From JAENVT01 sp031424145 (GTDB lineage: Bacteria; Actinomycetota; Acidimicrobiia; Acidimicrobiales; Ilumatobacteraceae), in assembly GCA_031424145.1 (NCBI GenBank), contig JANPGV010000093.1, positions 1-25,390 on the forward strand: a stretch of 25,390 bases of DNA, in the 5' to 3' direction. Below the pieces are notes generated by a model. The model searched no databases. It saw nothing but the letters and a program-made list of their open reading frames with translations, and had not been told where the DNA came from. Of the stretch, positions 1 to 8,709 are shown in pieces. Within the stretch, counting starts at the first letter, position 1, and each line of letters starts with the position of its first letter. Made by a program: the position numbers and the translations under genes.

Positions 1-361
1 CGAACAGCATGCCGACGGCGATCGCCGCGTCGTGGCCGACGCCACTCGGGGACATCTTCGACAGGAAGTCCTTCATGTAGTTGTCGCCGAGTGCGTTCTT
101 GGTGACACCGATGATCAGCAGTCCGAGCACCAGCGTGGCGACAGCGGCCCAACGGAACCACCACAACGCCTTGCGGGCGACTTTGTCGATGGCGATGTTG
201 CGGGCCCGACCTTCGTCGCCGTACTGCGCGAACGCCGGTACCTGGACGAGGTTGAAGTAGTAGAGCAGACCGATCCAAGTGATGCCTGCGAGGATGTGAA
301 GCCAACGGAACCCGAAGTCTCCAAGACTTGCCCGGCTGAAGAAACTGTCGACTGCTAGCAC
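1..361 (-). CDS. PuuD/urate oxidase N-terminal-type membrane protein, 5' part only
   Basis: The reading frame runs off the left edge, so only the first 120 residues are present. A GTG at 361-359 is taken as start because AAAGAGG lies about eight bases before it. The visible protein has a segment reading RWLHILAGITWIGLLYYFN near residues 19-37, which I associate with the urate hydroxylase PuuD / urate-oxidase N-terminal membrane family (formerly DUF989). A conserved-looking VQVPAF and a second hydrophobic helix (AAVATLVLGLLIIGV, about residues 74-88) follow. In PuuD proteins a membrane domain of several helices precedes a cytochrome c domain; that part lies outside the window. The gene diverges from ettA across a 164-bp spacer with a tandem repeat. 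The family match is by remembered motif; the substrate is not shown here, and actinobacterial members of the family need not act on urate. Confidence 0.68.
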   Translation of the reverse strand, partial: MLAVDSFFSRASLGDFGFRWLHILAGITWIGLLYYFNLVQVPAFAQYGDEGRARNIAIDKVARKALWWFRWAAVATLVLGLLIIGVTKNALGDNYMKDFLSKMSPSGVGHDAAIAVGMLF

Positions 362-418
362 CGTTGCTACCTCTTTCGTTGAGTTTCCTGGATCGTGTCA
401 ATTGAACGTGTCGTCGTA

Positions 419-450
419 ACAATGACCTCATCGCACAATGACCTCTTCGC
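419..450. repeat. Two adjoining 16-bp direct repeats in a divergent promoter region
   Basis: ACAATGACCTCATCGC (419-434) is followed without a gap by ACAATGACCTCTTCGC (435-450); they differ at one position. On the minus strand each unit contains GAGGTCATTGT. The pair lies 58 bp upstream of the PuuD-type start and 75 bp upstream of ettA, so it could be a tandem operator for either gene. A chance slippage duplication is the alternative. Confidence 0.7.
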
Positions 451-510
451 GTGAACGTAGCACCACGGTGGCGCCGTACCCGGCAATGCAGCGTCGCAGA
501 TTGTCCGCCG

Positions 511-516
511 TAGATT
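511..516 (+). promoter_or_regulatory. Probable -10 box of ettA (leaderless transcript)
   Basis: TAGATT fits the actinobacterial TANNNT -10 pattern and ends nine bases before the ettA ATG at 526. No convincing Shine-Dalgarno sequence precedes that ATG. Transcription would start at or within a few bases of the start codon. No clear -35 box is seen. Confidence 0.4.
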
Positions 517-525
517 ATTCGGGTC

Positions 526-2202
<1,677 letters not shown>

Positions 2203-2219
2203 ATGCGCAAGACTGTCTC

Positions 2220-2525
2220 GTGGCCACTCGTCTGATCACCCGGGCGTGCATTGCCATGTTCGTCTGCGGGATCGCCGGTCTGATCATCTCGTCGATCGCG
2301 GGCAACAACAACGGAGTGGTCTTGACCATCGGCGGGGGGATCGTGCTGGCCGCGATCGTTCTGATGACCGTCAACACCGTGACCGTGCACGACCGCATCG
2401 ACGCGTTCGACGAGGCTGCCGCGGAGAAGCTCGAGGTTCAGGTCGCCCAGTTGGTGCAGCAGGGCGCCGACGAAGCCGATGTCCGCTCACTCGTGCGCGA
2501 GGCGCGCCGCAGCAGTCGCAGATGA
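2220..2525 (+). CDS. Small two-helix membrane protein of unknown function
   Basis: The 101-residue product starts at a GTG (2220) 17 bases after ettA. An in-frame ATG at 2256 is a possible alternative but would cut into the first membrane helix. Two hydrophobic segments are visible, roughly residues 8-26 (ITRACIAMFVCGIAGLIIS) and 32-52 (GVVLTIGGGIVLAAIVLMTV). They are followed by a hydrophilic, alanine- and glutamate-rich helical tail with a possible short coiled coil (about 60-90) and a basic end (RRSSRR). The stop codon overlaps the cysQ start in an ATGA junction, indicating translational coupling. I do not recognise a family. A role linked to cysQ is suggested only by position. There is no strong ribosome-binding site, so translation may depend on coupling to ettA. 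Confidence 0.7.
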   Translation: MATRLITRACIAMFVCGIAGLIISSIAGNNNGVVLTIGGGIVLAAIVLMTVNTVTVHDRIDAFDEAAAEKLEVQVAQLVQQGADEADVRSLVREARRSSRR

Positions 2526-3319
2526 CTGAAGATGGAGATGATCGAGATAACACCGTCGAGAGTGATGCCGGTCTGGCGGCCAGGCTGGCCACCGATGCTG
2601 GTCGGCTCCTCGTCACGGTTCGCGACGAGTTGACCCGCGCGGGTGCACCTGCGTGGCAAGTGATGGACACCGGCGATCTGGCCAGCCATCGCTTCATCGT
2701 CAAGGCACTTGCCGAGGCACGGCCGGACGACGCGGTGCTCTCCGAGGAGGGGCTCGAAGACCCTCGACGGTTCGACGCCGACAGGGTCTGGATCGTCGAC
2801 CCACTCGATGGCACCAGCGAGTTCGGCGAGCACGGCCGACACGACTGGGCCGTGCACATAGCCCTGTGGAATGCCGACCACCTGGCGGCCGGCGCAGTCA
2901 GCATCCCGGCGTTGGATCTCGTGTTCTGCACCGATCCGCCTCCAGTCCTTCCCACCGCGACGCGTACCCGGCCGCGACTGGTCACCTCCCGCAACCGCAA
3001 TCCCTACGTTGCCGTCGTGATCGCCAATGCGCTCGACGCCGACGCCGTTCGGCTCGGCTCTGCCGGGGCCAAAGCGATGGCCGTCGTCAGCGGCGAGGCC
3101 GACATCTACGTGCACGACGGTGGGATGTACCAGTGGGATTCTGCGGCGCCTGCAGCGGTCGCACTTGCTGCAGGCCTTCATGTCAGTCGCATCGATGGCT
3201 CACCGATGGTGTTCAACGCCCGCGATCCGTGGCTGCCCGATCTGCTCATATGCCGTCCGGAGTTCGCCGAACCAGCGCTCGAGGCACTGCGCAACAGCCA
3301 GCGCCAAGCCTGGCGCTGA
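2522..3319 (+). CDS. cysQ: CysQ-type 3'(2'),5'-bisphosphate nucleotidase (inositol monophosphatase superfamily)
   Basis: The 265-residue product carries the superfamily metal-binding motifs SEEG (residues 74-77) and DPLDGTSEF (93-101), plus WDSAAPAAVALAAG near 203, which supplies the last metal ligand. The run SAGAKAMAV followed by WDSAAP and SRIDGSPMVFN closely resembles mycobacterial CysQ (Rv2131c type). Such enzymes hydrolyse 3'-phosphoadenosine 5'-phosphate from sulfate assimilation; some also act on inositol or fructose phosphates, so specificity is inferred. ATG 2522 is chosen because it overlaps the preceding stop (ATGA) and because the frame upstream of it lies within ettA without family-like sequence. 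The N-terminal 20 residues are acidic. The soluble cytosolic protein has no signal peptide. Confidence 0.9.
   Translation: MTEDGDDRDNTVESDAGLAARLATDAGRLLVTVRDELTRAGAPAWQVMDTGDLASHRFIVKALAEARPDDAVLSEEGLEDPRRFDADRVWIVDPLDGTSEFGEHGRHDWAVHIALWNADHLAAGAVSIPALDLVFCTDPPPVLPTATRTRPRLVTSRNRNPYVAVVIANALDADAVRLGSAGAKAMAVVSGEADIYVHDGGMYQWDSAAPAAVALAAGLHVSRIDGSPMVFNARDPWLPDLLICRPEFAEPALEALRNSQRQAWR
3301..3316 (+). terminator. Terminator-like hairpin at the end of cysQ
   Basis: GCGCCA (3301-3306) and TGGCGC (3311-3316) form a six-pair stem with a four-base loop, ending one base before the cysQ stop codon. There is no clear T-tract after it, so termination function is uncertain. Confidence 0.3.
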
Positions 3320-3368
3320 AAGTCCTGGTGTTTGAGCGGCCGACCACCACAAGCGGACTCGACACTCG

Positions 3369-3374
3369 TACAAT
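3369..3374 (+). promoter_or_regulatory. Probable -10 box, leaderless start of the 652-residue protein
   Basis: TACAAT matches five of six bases of the consensus TATAAT. It ends six bases before the ATG at 3381, so transcription should begin at or beside the start codon. No ribosome-binding site is visible. No good -35 box lies at the normal distance. Confidence 0.5.
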
Positions 3375-3380
3375 TCGCAC

Positions 3381-5339
3381 ATGACTCTTGCCGCGCATGG
3401 CGATGGCGGCCTCGTCCAGGCGGCATACACAGAAGCAGTGCCGACATCAACCGCCACTACGCGCGTCCCCGGCCTGACCATCGCCGCGATGACGTCGATC
3501 GGGGCCGGGGTCATCCACGCCGCCGCCGCCGGAGTGCATGCCGAACATCCCCAGTTGGCTCGCCTGTTCATCGTGTTCGCGGTCGCCCAGTTCGGTGCCG
3601 GTCTGGTTGCGATGACGCGCCCCAGTCGATTGGTTGCGGTTCCACTCGTCATCATCAATGCAGTTGCCGTTGCCGCTTGGCTGGCGACGCGCATCACCGG
3701 CATCTCGTGGATCGACGGTCTCGAGGTACGTGAAGCACCGCAATTCGCCGATACTGCAAGTGCGTTGCTCGCCGCAGCCGCAGTCGGCTGCGCGTTGGCA
3801 GCCGCGATGGTCGGCATGCGGCGGGCATCGGCGCCGCGACTCTTTTTCCCGGCAATTGCCGTGGCCGCGCTGACCATCCCGGCGATGCTCAGCAGCGGCA
3901 CTCACGTCCACAGTCACACTCAGGCCGCGGGCTCAGCGGTCGGCGACGAATCCCGACCGCATTCGCACGCTGCCGACGCCTCGCCAGTTGCAATCGACCC
4001 CAACGCGCCGGCTGATCCTGCCGCCGTACCCGTCGTCGACGCGTCGCAGCCACACAGCCATGCCGCCGATGGAACGTCCGCCGCAGCCACCGTCACCGCC
4101 AGCTGGCCGCGGCCGTGGGACCCCTCCAAGCCCATCGATGTGTCCGGCGTTCCGGGCGTCACCCCCGACGAGGAGGCGCGTGCGAAGCAACTGATCGAGG
4201 ATTCGCTCAAAGACCTCCCCAAGTACGCCGATCCAGCGGCGGCGGCGGCGGACGGCTATGCGTCGATCGGCGATGCCGCCACTGGAAGCGAGCACTACAT
4301 CAAGTTGTCGCTCATCGAAGACGGGGTCTTCCTCGATGCCACACAGCCAGAGTCGCTCGTGTACACCGTCAACGGCGACCAGCGAATACTGGCGGGCGCG
4401 ATGTACATCGCCAGCGCTCGACCCACCGACGATCCGTCCCTCCTCAACTTCGCCGGTCCGCTGATGCAATGGCACAACCACGGCAATCTGTGCTGGGCAC
4501 CCGGACCTGATGGCAAGCCGCGCGTCGTCGGCATCACCGACGCCAATGGCAACTGTGCCAATGGGGTCAACACCGGCGGCCAGAACCCGATGGTTCATGT
4601 GTGGGTCACACCACACCCGTGCGGCGTGTTCGCCGCGCTCGAGGGTGTCGGTGCGGGCCAAGCTGCGGTGCCCGACGACCAACGCGTCGACATGTGCGAC
4701 CAGCCCCATGCGCACGTCGCGGCAGCCGTGCCTCCGAAGCCGTACGACCCCACGCAACCGATCGATCTCGGCGGAGTCGCCGGGGTGACGCCCGAGCAAC
4801 AGGCGGCAGCAGAGAACCTGGTAGCACTCAACGTCGTTCGTCTCCCGCAGTGGTCCGACTACAGGGTCGCCGAGGCGGCCGGGTATCACAGCATCGGCGA
4901 CGGGCTGACCGGCTTCGAGCACTTCATCAAGTGGGACTCGATCAACGACGACGTTGCCCTGGACCCGGACCATCCCGAGAGCCTGGTGTACTCACCGCAA
5001 CCTGATGGTTCGAAGAAGCTCGTCAGCGCGATGTACTTCCTGCCCGACACCGTCGCCTTGAAGGACGTGCCCAACGTCGGCGGCGCGCTCATGCAGTGGC
5101 ACATACACGACAACCTGTGCTTCACCGACGATCCGGTTGCGCCGCTCGTGCGGGGAGTCACCGACTCGGCGGGCAATTGCCCGGCGCCGTTGAAGGCGTT
5201 CACCCCTGCGCCGATGATCCACGTGTGGATCACCCCCAACAAGTGCGGCCCGTTCGCCGCGCTGGAGGGAATCGGCGCCGGCCAGATCGCGGACGGTCAG
5301 ACCAGGTTGTGCGACACCGCGCACGGCTCCGGCTTCTGA
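3381..5339 (+). CDS. Membrane-anchored protein with a duplicated His/Cys-rich domain, function unknown
   Basis: The 652-residue product is not a family I can name. Five hydrophobic stretches occupy about residues 31-54, 60-78, 83-103, 123-146 and 153-170. A histidine-rich linker follows (HVHSH at 175-179, PHSHAAD at 193-199 and again at 224-230). Two homologous domains then occupy about 242-442 and 453-645. Each begins with P-[WY]-D-P-[ST]-[KQ]-P-I-D and G-V-[PA]-G-V-T-P. Each has an EH[YF]IK motif, ESLVY, a MQWH-x-H-x-NLC core, PM[VI]HVW[VI]TP and CG-x-FAALEG. Four cysteines per copy align (371/580, 392/600, 414/622, 439/644), as do four histidines (305/514, 365/574, 367/576, 406/614). That pattern suggests disulfides and/or a metal site in a domain outside the membrane. 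This is inference; no enzyme motif is recognised. It stands as a single gene converging on the MFS gene. Confidence 0.85.
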   Translation: MTLAAHGDGGLVQAAYTEAVPTSTATTRVPGLTIAAMTSIGAGVIHAAAAGVHAEHPQLARLFIVFAVAQFGAGLVAMTRPSRLVAVPLVIINAVAVAAWLATRITGISWIDGLEVREAPQFADTASALLAAAAVGCALAAAMVGMRRASAPRLFFPAIAVAALTIPAMLSSGTHVHSHTQAAGSAVGDESRPHSHAADASPVAIDPNAPADPAAVPVVDASQPHSHAADGTSAAATVTASWPRPWDPSKPIDVSGVPGVTPDEEARAKQLIEDSLKDLPKYADPAAAAADGYASIGDAATGSEHYIKLSLIEDGVFLDATQPESLVYTVNGDQRILAGAMYIASARPTDDPSLLNFAGPLMQWHNHGNLCWAPGPDGKPRVVGITDANGNCANGVNTGGQNPMVHVWVTPHPCGVFAALEGVGAGQAAVPDDQRVDMCDQPHAHVAAAVPPKPYDPTQPIDLGGVAGVTPEQQAAAENLVALNVVRLPQWSDYRVAEAAGYHSIGDGLTGFEHFIKWDSINDDVALDPDHPESLVYSPQPDGSKKLVSAMYFLPDTVALKDVPNVGGALMQWHIHDNLCFTDDPVAPLVRGVTDSAGNCPAPLKAFTPAPMIHVWITPNKCGPFAALEGIGAGQIADGQTRLCDTAHGSGF

Positions 5340-5344
5340 CGCTT

Positions 5345-5383
5345 AGCACTGACAGCCAGCACTGATAGTCAGCATTGACAGCC
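5345..5383. repeat. Three 13-bp tandem repeats between convergent genes
   Basis: AGCACTGACAGCC (5345-5357), AGCACTGATAGTC (5358-5370) and AGCATTGACAGCC (5371-5383) abut exactly. Units 1 and 2 differ at two positions, and units 1 and 3 at one. They fill the gap between the stop of the 652-residue gene (5339) and the stop of the MFS gene (5385). No stable inverted repeat is seen, so this does not look like a classical terminator. Confidence 0.85.
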
Positions 5384-5384
5384 C

Positions 5385-6851
5385 TCAGGCGACAGCCACC
5401 GGTTCCTTCCTGGCGACCATCGTCGCCGCGGCATCCTCATCGCGGATGAACCATGCGCAGAGGGCGGCCACCAACGCCAGGACGACTGCGATGCCGAACG
5501 CCCAGCGCACCCCGGTCAAGGCGCGCCCGACTTCGTCGGCATGCGGCAATCGGCTCAGCGACATATGTGCGGCCAGGATGCTGGCCATGATCGCGACGCC
5601 GATCGACACCCCGACCTGGCGTTGTGTCGAGAAGATCGACGACGCCCGTCCGTTCTGCGACGGGTTGATGGTGGCGTAGCTGGCAGCCTGCATCGGCACG
5701 AACGCAAAGCCCATGCACAACCCGCGCCCGAACATCAATGAGCGGATCAACCACAACGACGTATGCAGGCCCAGCATTGTGTAGAAAGCTATGGCCACAG
5801 CTGCTGCGAGGAACCCGCCCGTCATCAGCCGTCGCGGGCCGATCTTTGCGTAGACCTTGCCGGCTATGACCGACGAGACCATGATCCCGAAGGCTTGAGG
5901 GAACGTGGTCAATCCACTGGCCAGCGGTGTCATGCCTCGAAGTAGTTGCAGATACAACGGCATCACGAACGTCACACCGAGAAAGCTGGCGATCGAGAAC
6001 AGGCCGACCAGATTGCATTGTCGAAACATCCGGTTGTGCAACAGGCGCAGATCGAGCATCGGGCTGGGAATGCGCAGCTCGACGAAGCTCATGACGATCG
6101 CCGCGACGACGCCGGTGACTCCGCAGGCAATCACCAGTGGCGACGTCCACCCGGAGTTGGGCCCCTCACTGAGCGTGTAGACGATCAGGGCCAGAGCTGC
6201 GCCCGACAACACGAACCCGGCGATGTCGAACCTGCCGCTGGCCGGGTGGCGGTGCTCCTGAAGGTGCCGACAACCGAACCACAGTGCTACCAGCCCGATC
6301 GGCAGGTTGACGAGGAAGATCCACCGCCAGCTGATGTTGGTCACGATCAGTCCGCCGAGTACCGGGCCGAGCGCAGGCGCGGCCAGCGTCGGGATCATGA
6401 TCAGCGTCGCTGCCCGCGCCCGCTCGGCCGGAGGGAACGCGCGGAACAACATCGCCAGGCCGACCGGGGTCAGCATCCCGCCGCCGACGCCTTGGATGAC
6501 ACGGAACGCGATCAGCTGGCTCATGTTCTGCGCGGTTCCGCACAGCAACGAACCGAAGGTGAAGGCCATCAACGCGATCAGGAACGTGCGCTTGGTCCCG
6601 AACCGATCGCCCAGCCAACCCGACGTCGGGATCCACACCGCGAGGCTGAGGGTGTAACCCAGCACCACCCATTCCGCGTTCTCGGTGCGGAGCTCGCGAC
6701 CAAGTGCGGGGATGGCGACGTTGACGATGGTCGTGTCGAGAATGTCGAGGAACAGCGCCGACACGTAGACCACCGCGACGATCCACTTGTAGGCGATCTT
6801 CCGGCCGAAGACCTGCACCGTGTTTTCGGTGGCCGGTGCTGTGGTCGTCAC
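5385..6851 (-). CDS. MFS drug exporter, DHA2 (EmrB/QacA) type
   Basis: The 488-residue product is a polytopic membrane protein. The N-terminal helix carries LDILDTTIVNVAIPAL, the motif D1 region of 14-helix drug:H+ antiporters. Next come a motif A loop (GWLGDRFGTKRT) and a motif C helix with LGPVLGGL, then SWRWIFLVNLPIG, which is characteristic of DHA2 proteins. The start is a GTG at 6851-6849 giving MTTTAPATENTV. A GGAG sits immediately against it, so the ribosome-binding site is weak. The stop lies two bases beyond the tandem repeats. It is 42 bp downstream of the PEP-utiliser-type gene on the same strand and is probably co-transcribed with it. The substrate cannot be read from sequence; multidrug or small hydrophobic compound export is the family norm. 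Confidence 0.9.
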   Translation of the reverse strand: MTTTAPATENTVQVFGRKIAYKWIVAVVYVSALFLDILDTTIVNVAIPALGRELRTENAEWVVLGYTLSLAVWIPTSGWLGDRFGTKRTFLIALMAFTFGSLLCGTAQNMSQLIAFRVIQGVGGGMLTPVGLAMLFRAFPPAERARAATLIMIPTLAAPALGPVLGGLIVTNISWRWIFLVNLPIGLVALWFGCRHLQEHRHPASGRFDIAGFVLSGAALALIVYTLSEGPNSGWTSPLVIACGVTGVVAAIVMSFVELRIPSPMLDLRLLHNRMFRQCNLVGLFSIASFLGVTFVMPLYLQLLRGMTPLASGLTTFPQAFGIMVSSVIAGKVYAKIGPRRLMTGGFLAAAVAIAFYTMLGLHTSLWLIRSLMFGRGLCMGFAFVPMQAASYATINPSQNGRASSIFSTQRQVGVSIGVAIMASILAAHMSLSRLPHADEVGRALTGVRWAFGIAVVLALVAALCAWFIRDEDAAATMVARKEPVAVA

Positions 6852-6893
6852 TCCGGGCGAGCGTAGCGTGAGGCTGCTTCGGAGCTCCGGTCG

Positions 6894-8561
6894 TCAGGGC
6901 AGCGAGAGAATCGTGACGACTCCGGTGCTCCCGTCCACCCGTACCTGCGCCCCGTCGGGGATGTTGCGGGTGGCCCCGAGGGCCGAGACGACGCATGGTA
7001 TGCCCAGCTCTCGACTGACGATGATGGCGTGGCTGAGCGCGGCACCGACATCGACGACCACTGCGGAAGCCGGGACGAACAGGGGTGTCCAGGACGGGTC
7101 GGTGATCGGGGCGATGAGGACGTCGCCGGGCTGAAGCGACGAGGGATCGTTCGAGTCGAGGATGACCCTCGCCGTCCCTTCGGCGACCCCGGGGCACCCC
7201 GGCATCCCGACGATCGTGTCGCCCGCTGAGAGATGCTCGGAGTTGGCGGCATCGCGCCGGGGCCACGTGTCAGGTCCCTCAGTGTGACCGACGAACAGGA
7301 ACGGCGGCTCGAGCTCTTGCAGGTTCTGATACTCGGCGCGACGCGACCGAATCGATTCGGTCATGGAATGGGGATCGGTGAACAACGTCGGCATCTCGGC
7401 CTCGCGGACGAAACCGAAATCCTCGATCTCGTCGAACGCTCCACAGTCGACCATCCGGCGTCCGAGCTCGCGCATCGCCATGCGCATCTCGTGGATCACT
7501 CTGATGTTGTTGGTCTTCGTTCGTTCCCGACCCGGAAGCCACGCCGCCGAGCACCCGATGGCGGCAGCGAGCTGGCCATGAGTGGCCGGGTCAGCCTCGA
7601 CCATCGACAACAGCTCGGCGGACGCGGCAGCACGCTGCTCGGCGCGGATGGCGAACTGCATGACCGGATCGGCGGAGTCGGGCGCCTGGCGCATGCGATC
7701 GATCGCGACAAGGGCCAGCGTCGGTTTGGTCTCCCACGACGGCGAACGGCTCTCCCATTCGTTCGGGCCGCGGCTGCCGAACTCTTGGAGGAACTCATCG
7801 AAGGCCTTGTTGAACTCGTCCGAGGTCGGATCGAGTCGCGACAACGCCCACATCGCGTGGCTGGGCGCCGCCGAGTCGACATCACCGATGCCGGAGATGA
7901 TCGGCATGATCAGGTCGGGTCGGGCGACCGCCGCGGCCACGGCGCTGATGACCCCGACCGGAACAGTGGCCATGTACGTCGTGAAGAGGTGATGAGCGAA
8001 CATTCGCCGATGGATCGGCAGCATCTCCCTGAATCGATCCCACAACTGCTCGTCAGTGAGGGCCGACAGATCGGGCCGGTTCACGCGGAGGGCCTTGGTC
8101 TCGGCCCGATCGTCGGTCAGTTCGGTGAGGTCGTCGAGGCTCTGCTGCCCGAACACCGAGATAAAAGTCGCCCCGATCTTCTCCGTCATGTCAGGCCGCA
8201 CGTCGCCCGGCATCTCCTCGTACGGCGGAATCCCGGGCTGTGCTCCGAAGAACTGCTCATCCATCATCTGCCATGACAGACCGGGGGCCCGCTCCCCGAA
8301 CAGCCGGATCAACGAGGCGTTGAGGTAGCAGTACCCGCCGAGCACGCCGAGCTGGCAGTAGTCGTCGGGTGGGAACTCGGCGAGGTCGAATGCGCCCATC
8401 CGCTCCCACGCGTCACGCCAACCGAGTTCGGCCAGGTAGAGCGCAGTATCACTGGTCAGCGGCGTCACGGGGTCGGGAAAGACTTCGCCGACGTTGGCTC
8501 GCGTGTAGATCGGAAAGCGTTCCGACAGTGCAGTATCGGTGACGTAGTAACGATCGCTCAT
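6894..8561 (-). CDS. PEP-utiliser-type protein lacking the ATP-grasp domain (rifampicin phosphotransferase-like middle and swivelling domains)
   Basis: The 555-residue product ends in a PEP-utilising-enzyme swivelling His domain. The core is GAALSHAIIVSRELGIPCVV (residues 506-525), with His511 at the position of the phosphorylated histidine. Ahead of it lies a large, mostly helical region that opens with TRANVGEVFPDPVTPLTSD (about 20-38). This resembles the middle domain of rifampicin phosphotransferase and related PEP synthase-like proteins. The N-terminal ATP-grasp domain that normally charges the histidine is absent. The ATG at 8561 was chosen over an upstream in-frame start because a G-rich ribosome-binding site (TCCCCCC at 8565-8571 on the plus strand) lies just before it. 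It precedes the MFS exporter by 42 bp and diverges from the ubiB-like gene. A modifying or carrier role with a partner supplied from elsewhere is possible but unproven. Confidence 0.8.
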   Translation of the reverse strand: MSDRYYVTDTALSERFPIYTRANVGEVFPDPVTPLTSDTALYLAELGWRDAWERMGAFDLAEFPPDDYCQLGVLGGYCYLNASLIRLFGERAPGLSWQMMDEQFFGAQPGIPPYEEMPGDVRPDMTEKIGATFISVFGQQSLDDLTELTDDRAETKALRVNRPDLSALTDEQLWDRFREMLPIHRRMFAHHLFTTYMATVPVGVISAVAAAVARPDLIMPIISGIGDVDSAAPSHAMWALSRLDPTSDEFNKAFDEFLQEFGSRGPNEWESRSPSWETKPTLALVAIDRMRQAPDSADPVMQFAIRAEQRAAASAELLSMVEADPATHGQLAAAIGCSAAWLPGRERTKTNNIRVIHEMRMAMRELGRRMVDCGAFDEIEDFGFVREAEMPTLFTDPHSMTESIRSRRAEYQNLQELEPPFLFVGHTEGPDTWPRRDAANSEHLSAGDTIVGMPGCPGVAEGTARVILDSNDPSSLQPGDVLIAPITDPSWTPLFVPASAVVVDVGAALSHAIIVSRELGIPCVVSALGATRNIPDGAQVRVDGSTGVVTILSLP

Positions 8562-8564
8562 TCG

Positions 8565-8571
8565 TCCCCCC
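8565..8571 (-). promoter_or_regulatory. Ribosome-binding site fixing the start of the PEP-utiliser-type gene
   Basis: On the minus strand the sequence is GGGGGGA, three bases ahead of the ATG at 8561-8559. It lies inside the longer open frame and therefore favours this ATG over the start 33 bases upstream. Confidence 0.55.
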
Positions 8572-8709
8572 AGACGTGTTCGCCCTTGTAGCAACGCTGC
8601 AGTCGCCTGGCGAATCGTAGTCCAATCCCGTGAGTGATCTATCCCGATCCACCTCGAGCAATCCGGTCACGCGAACACAAACGGGCTTCGTTGCTGCGAT
8701 CATGCTGAG

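Noticed and set aside
8562..8709. Regulatory sites in the divergent spacer between the PEP-utiliser-type and ubiB-like genes
   Set aside because: Beyond the ribosome-binding site I found no convincing promoter pair or repeat; short GCAACG/CGTTGC matches are at chance level.
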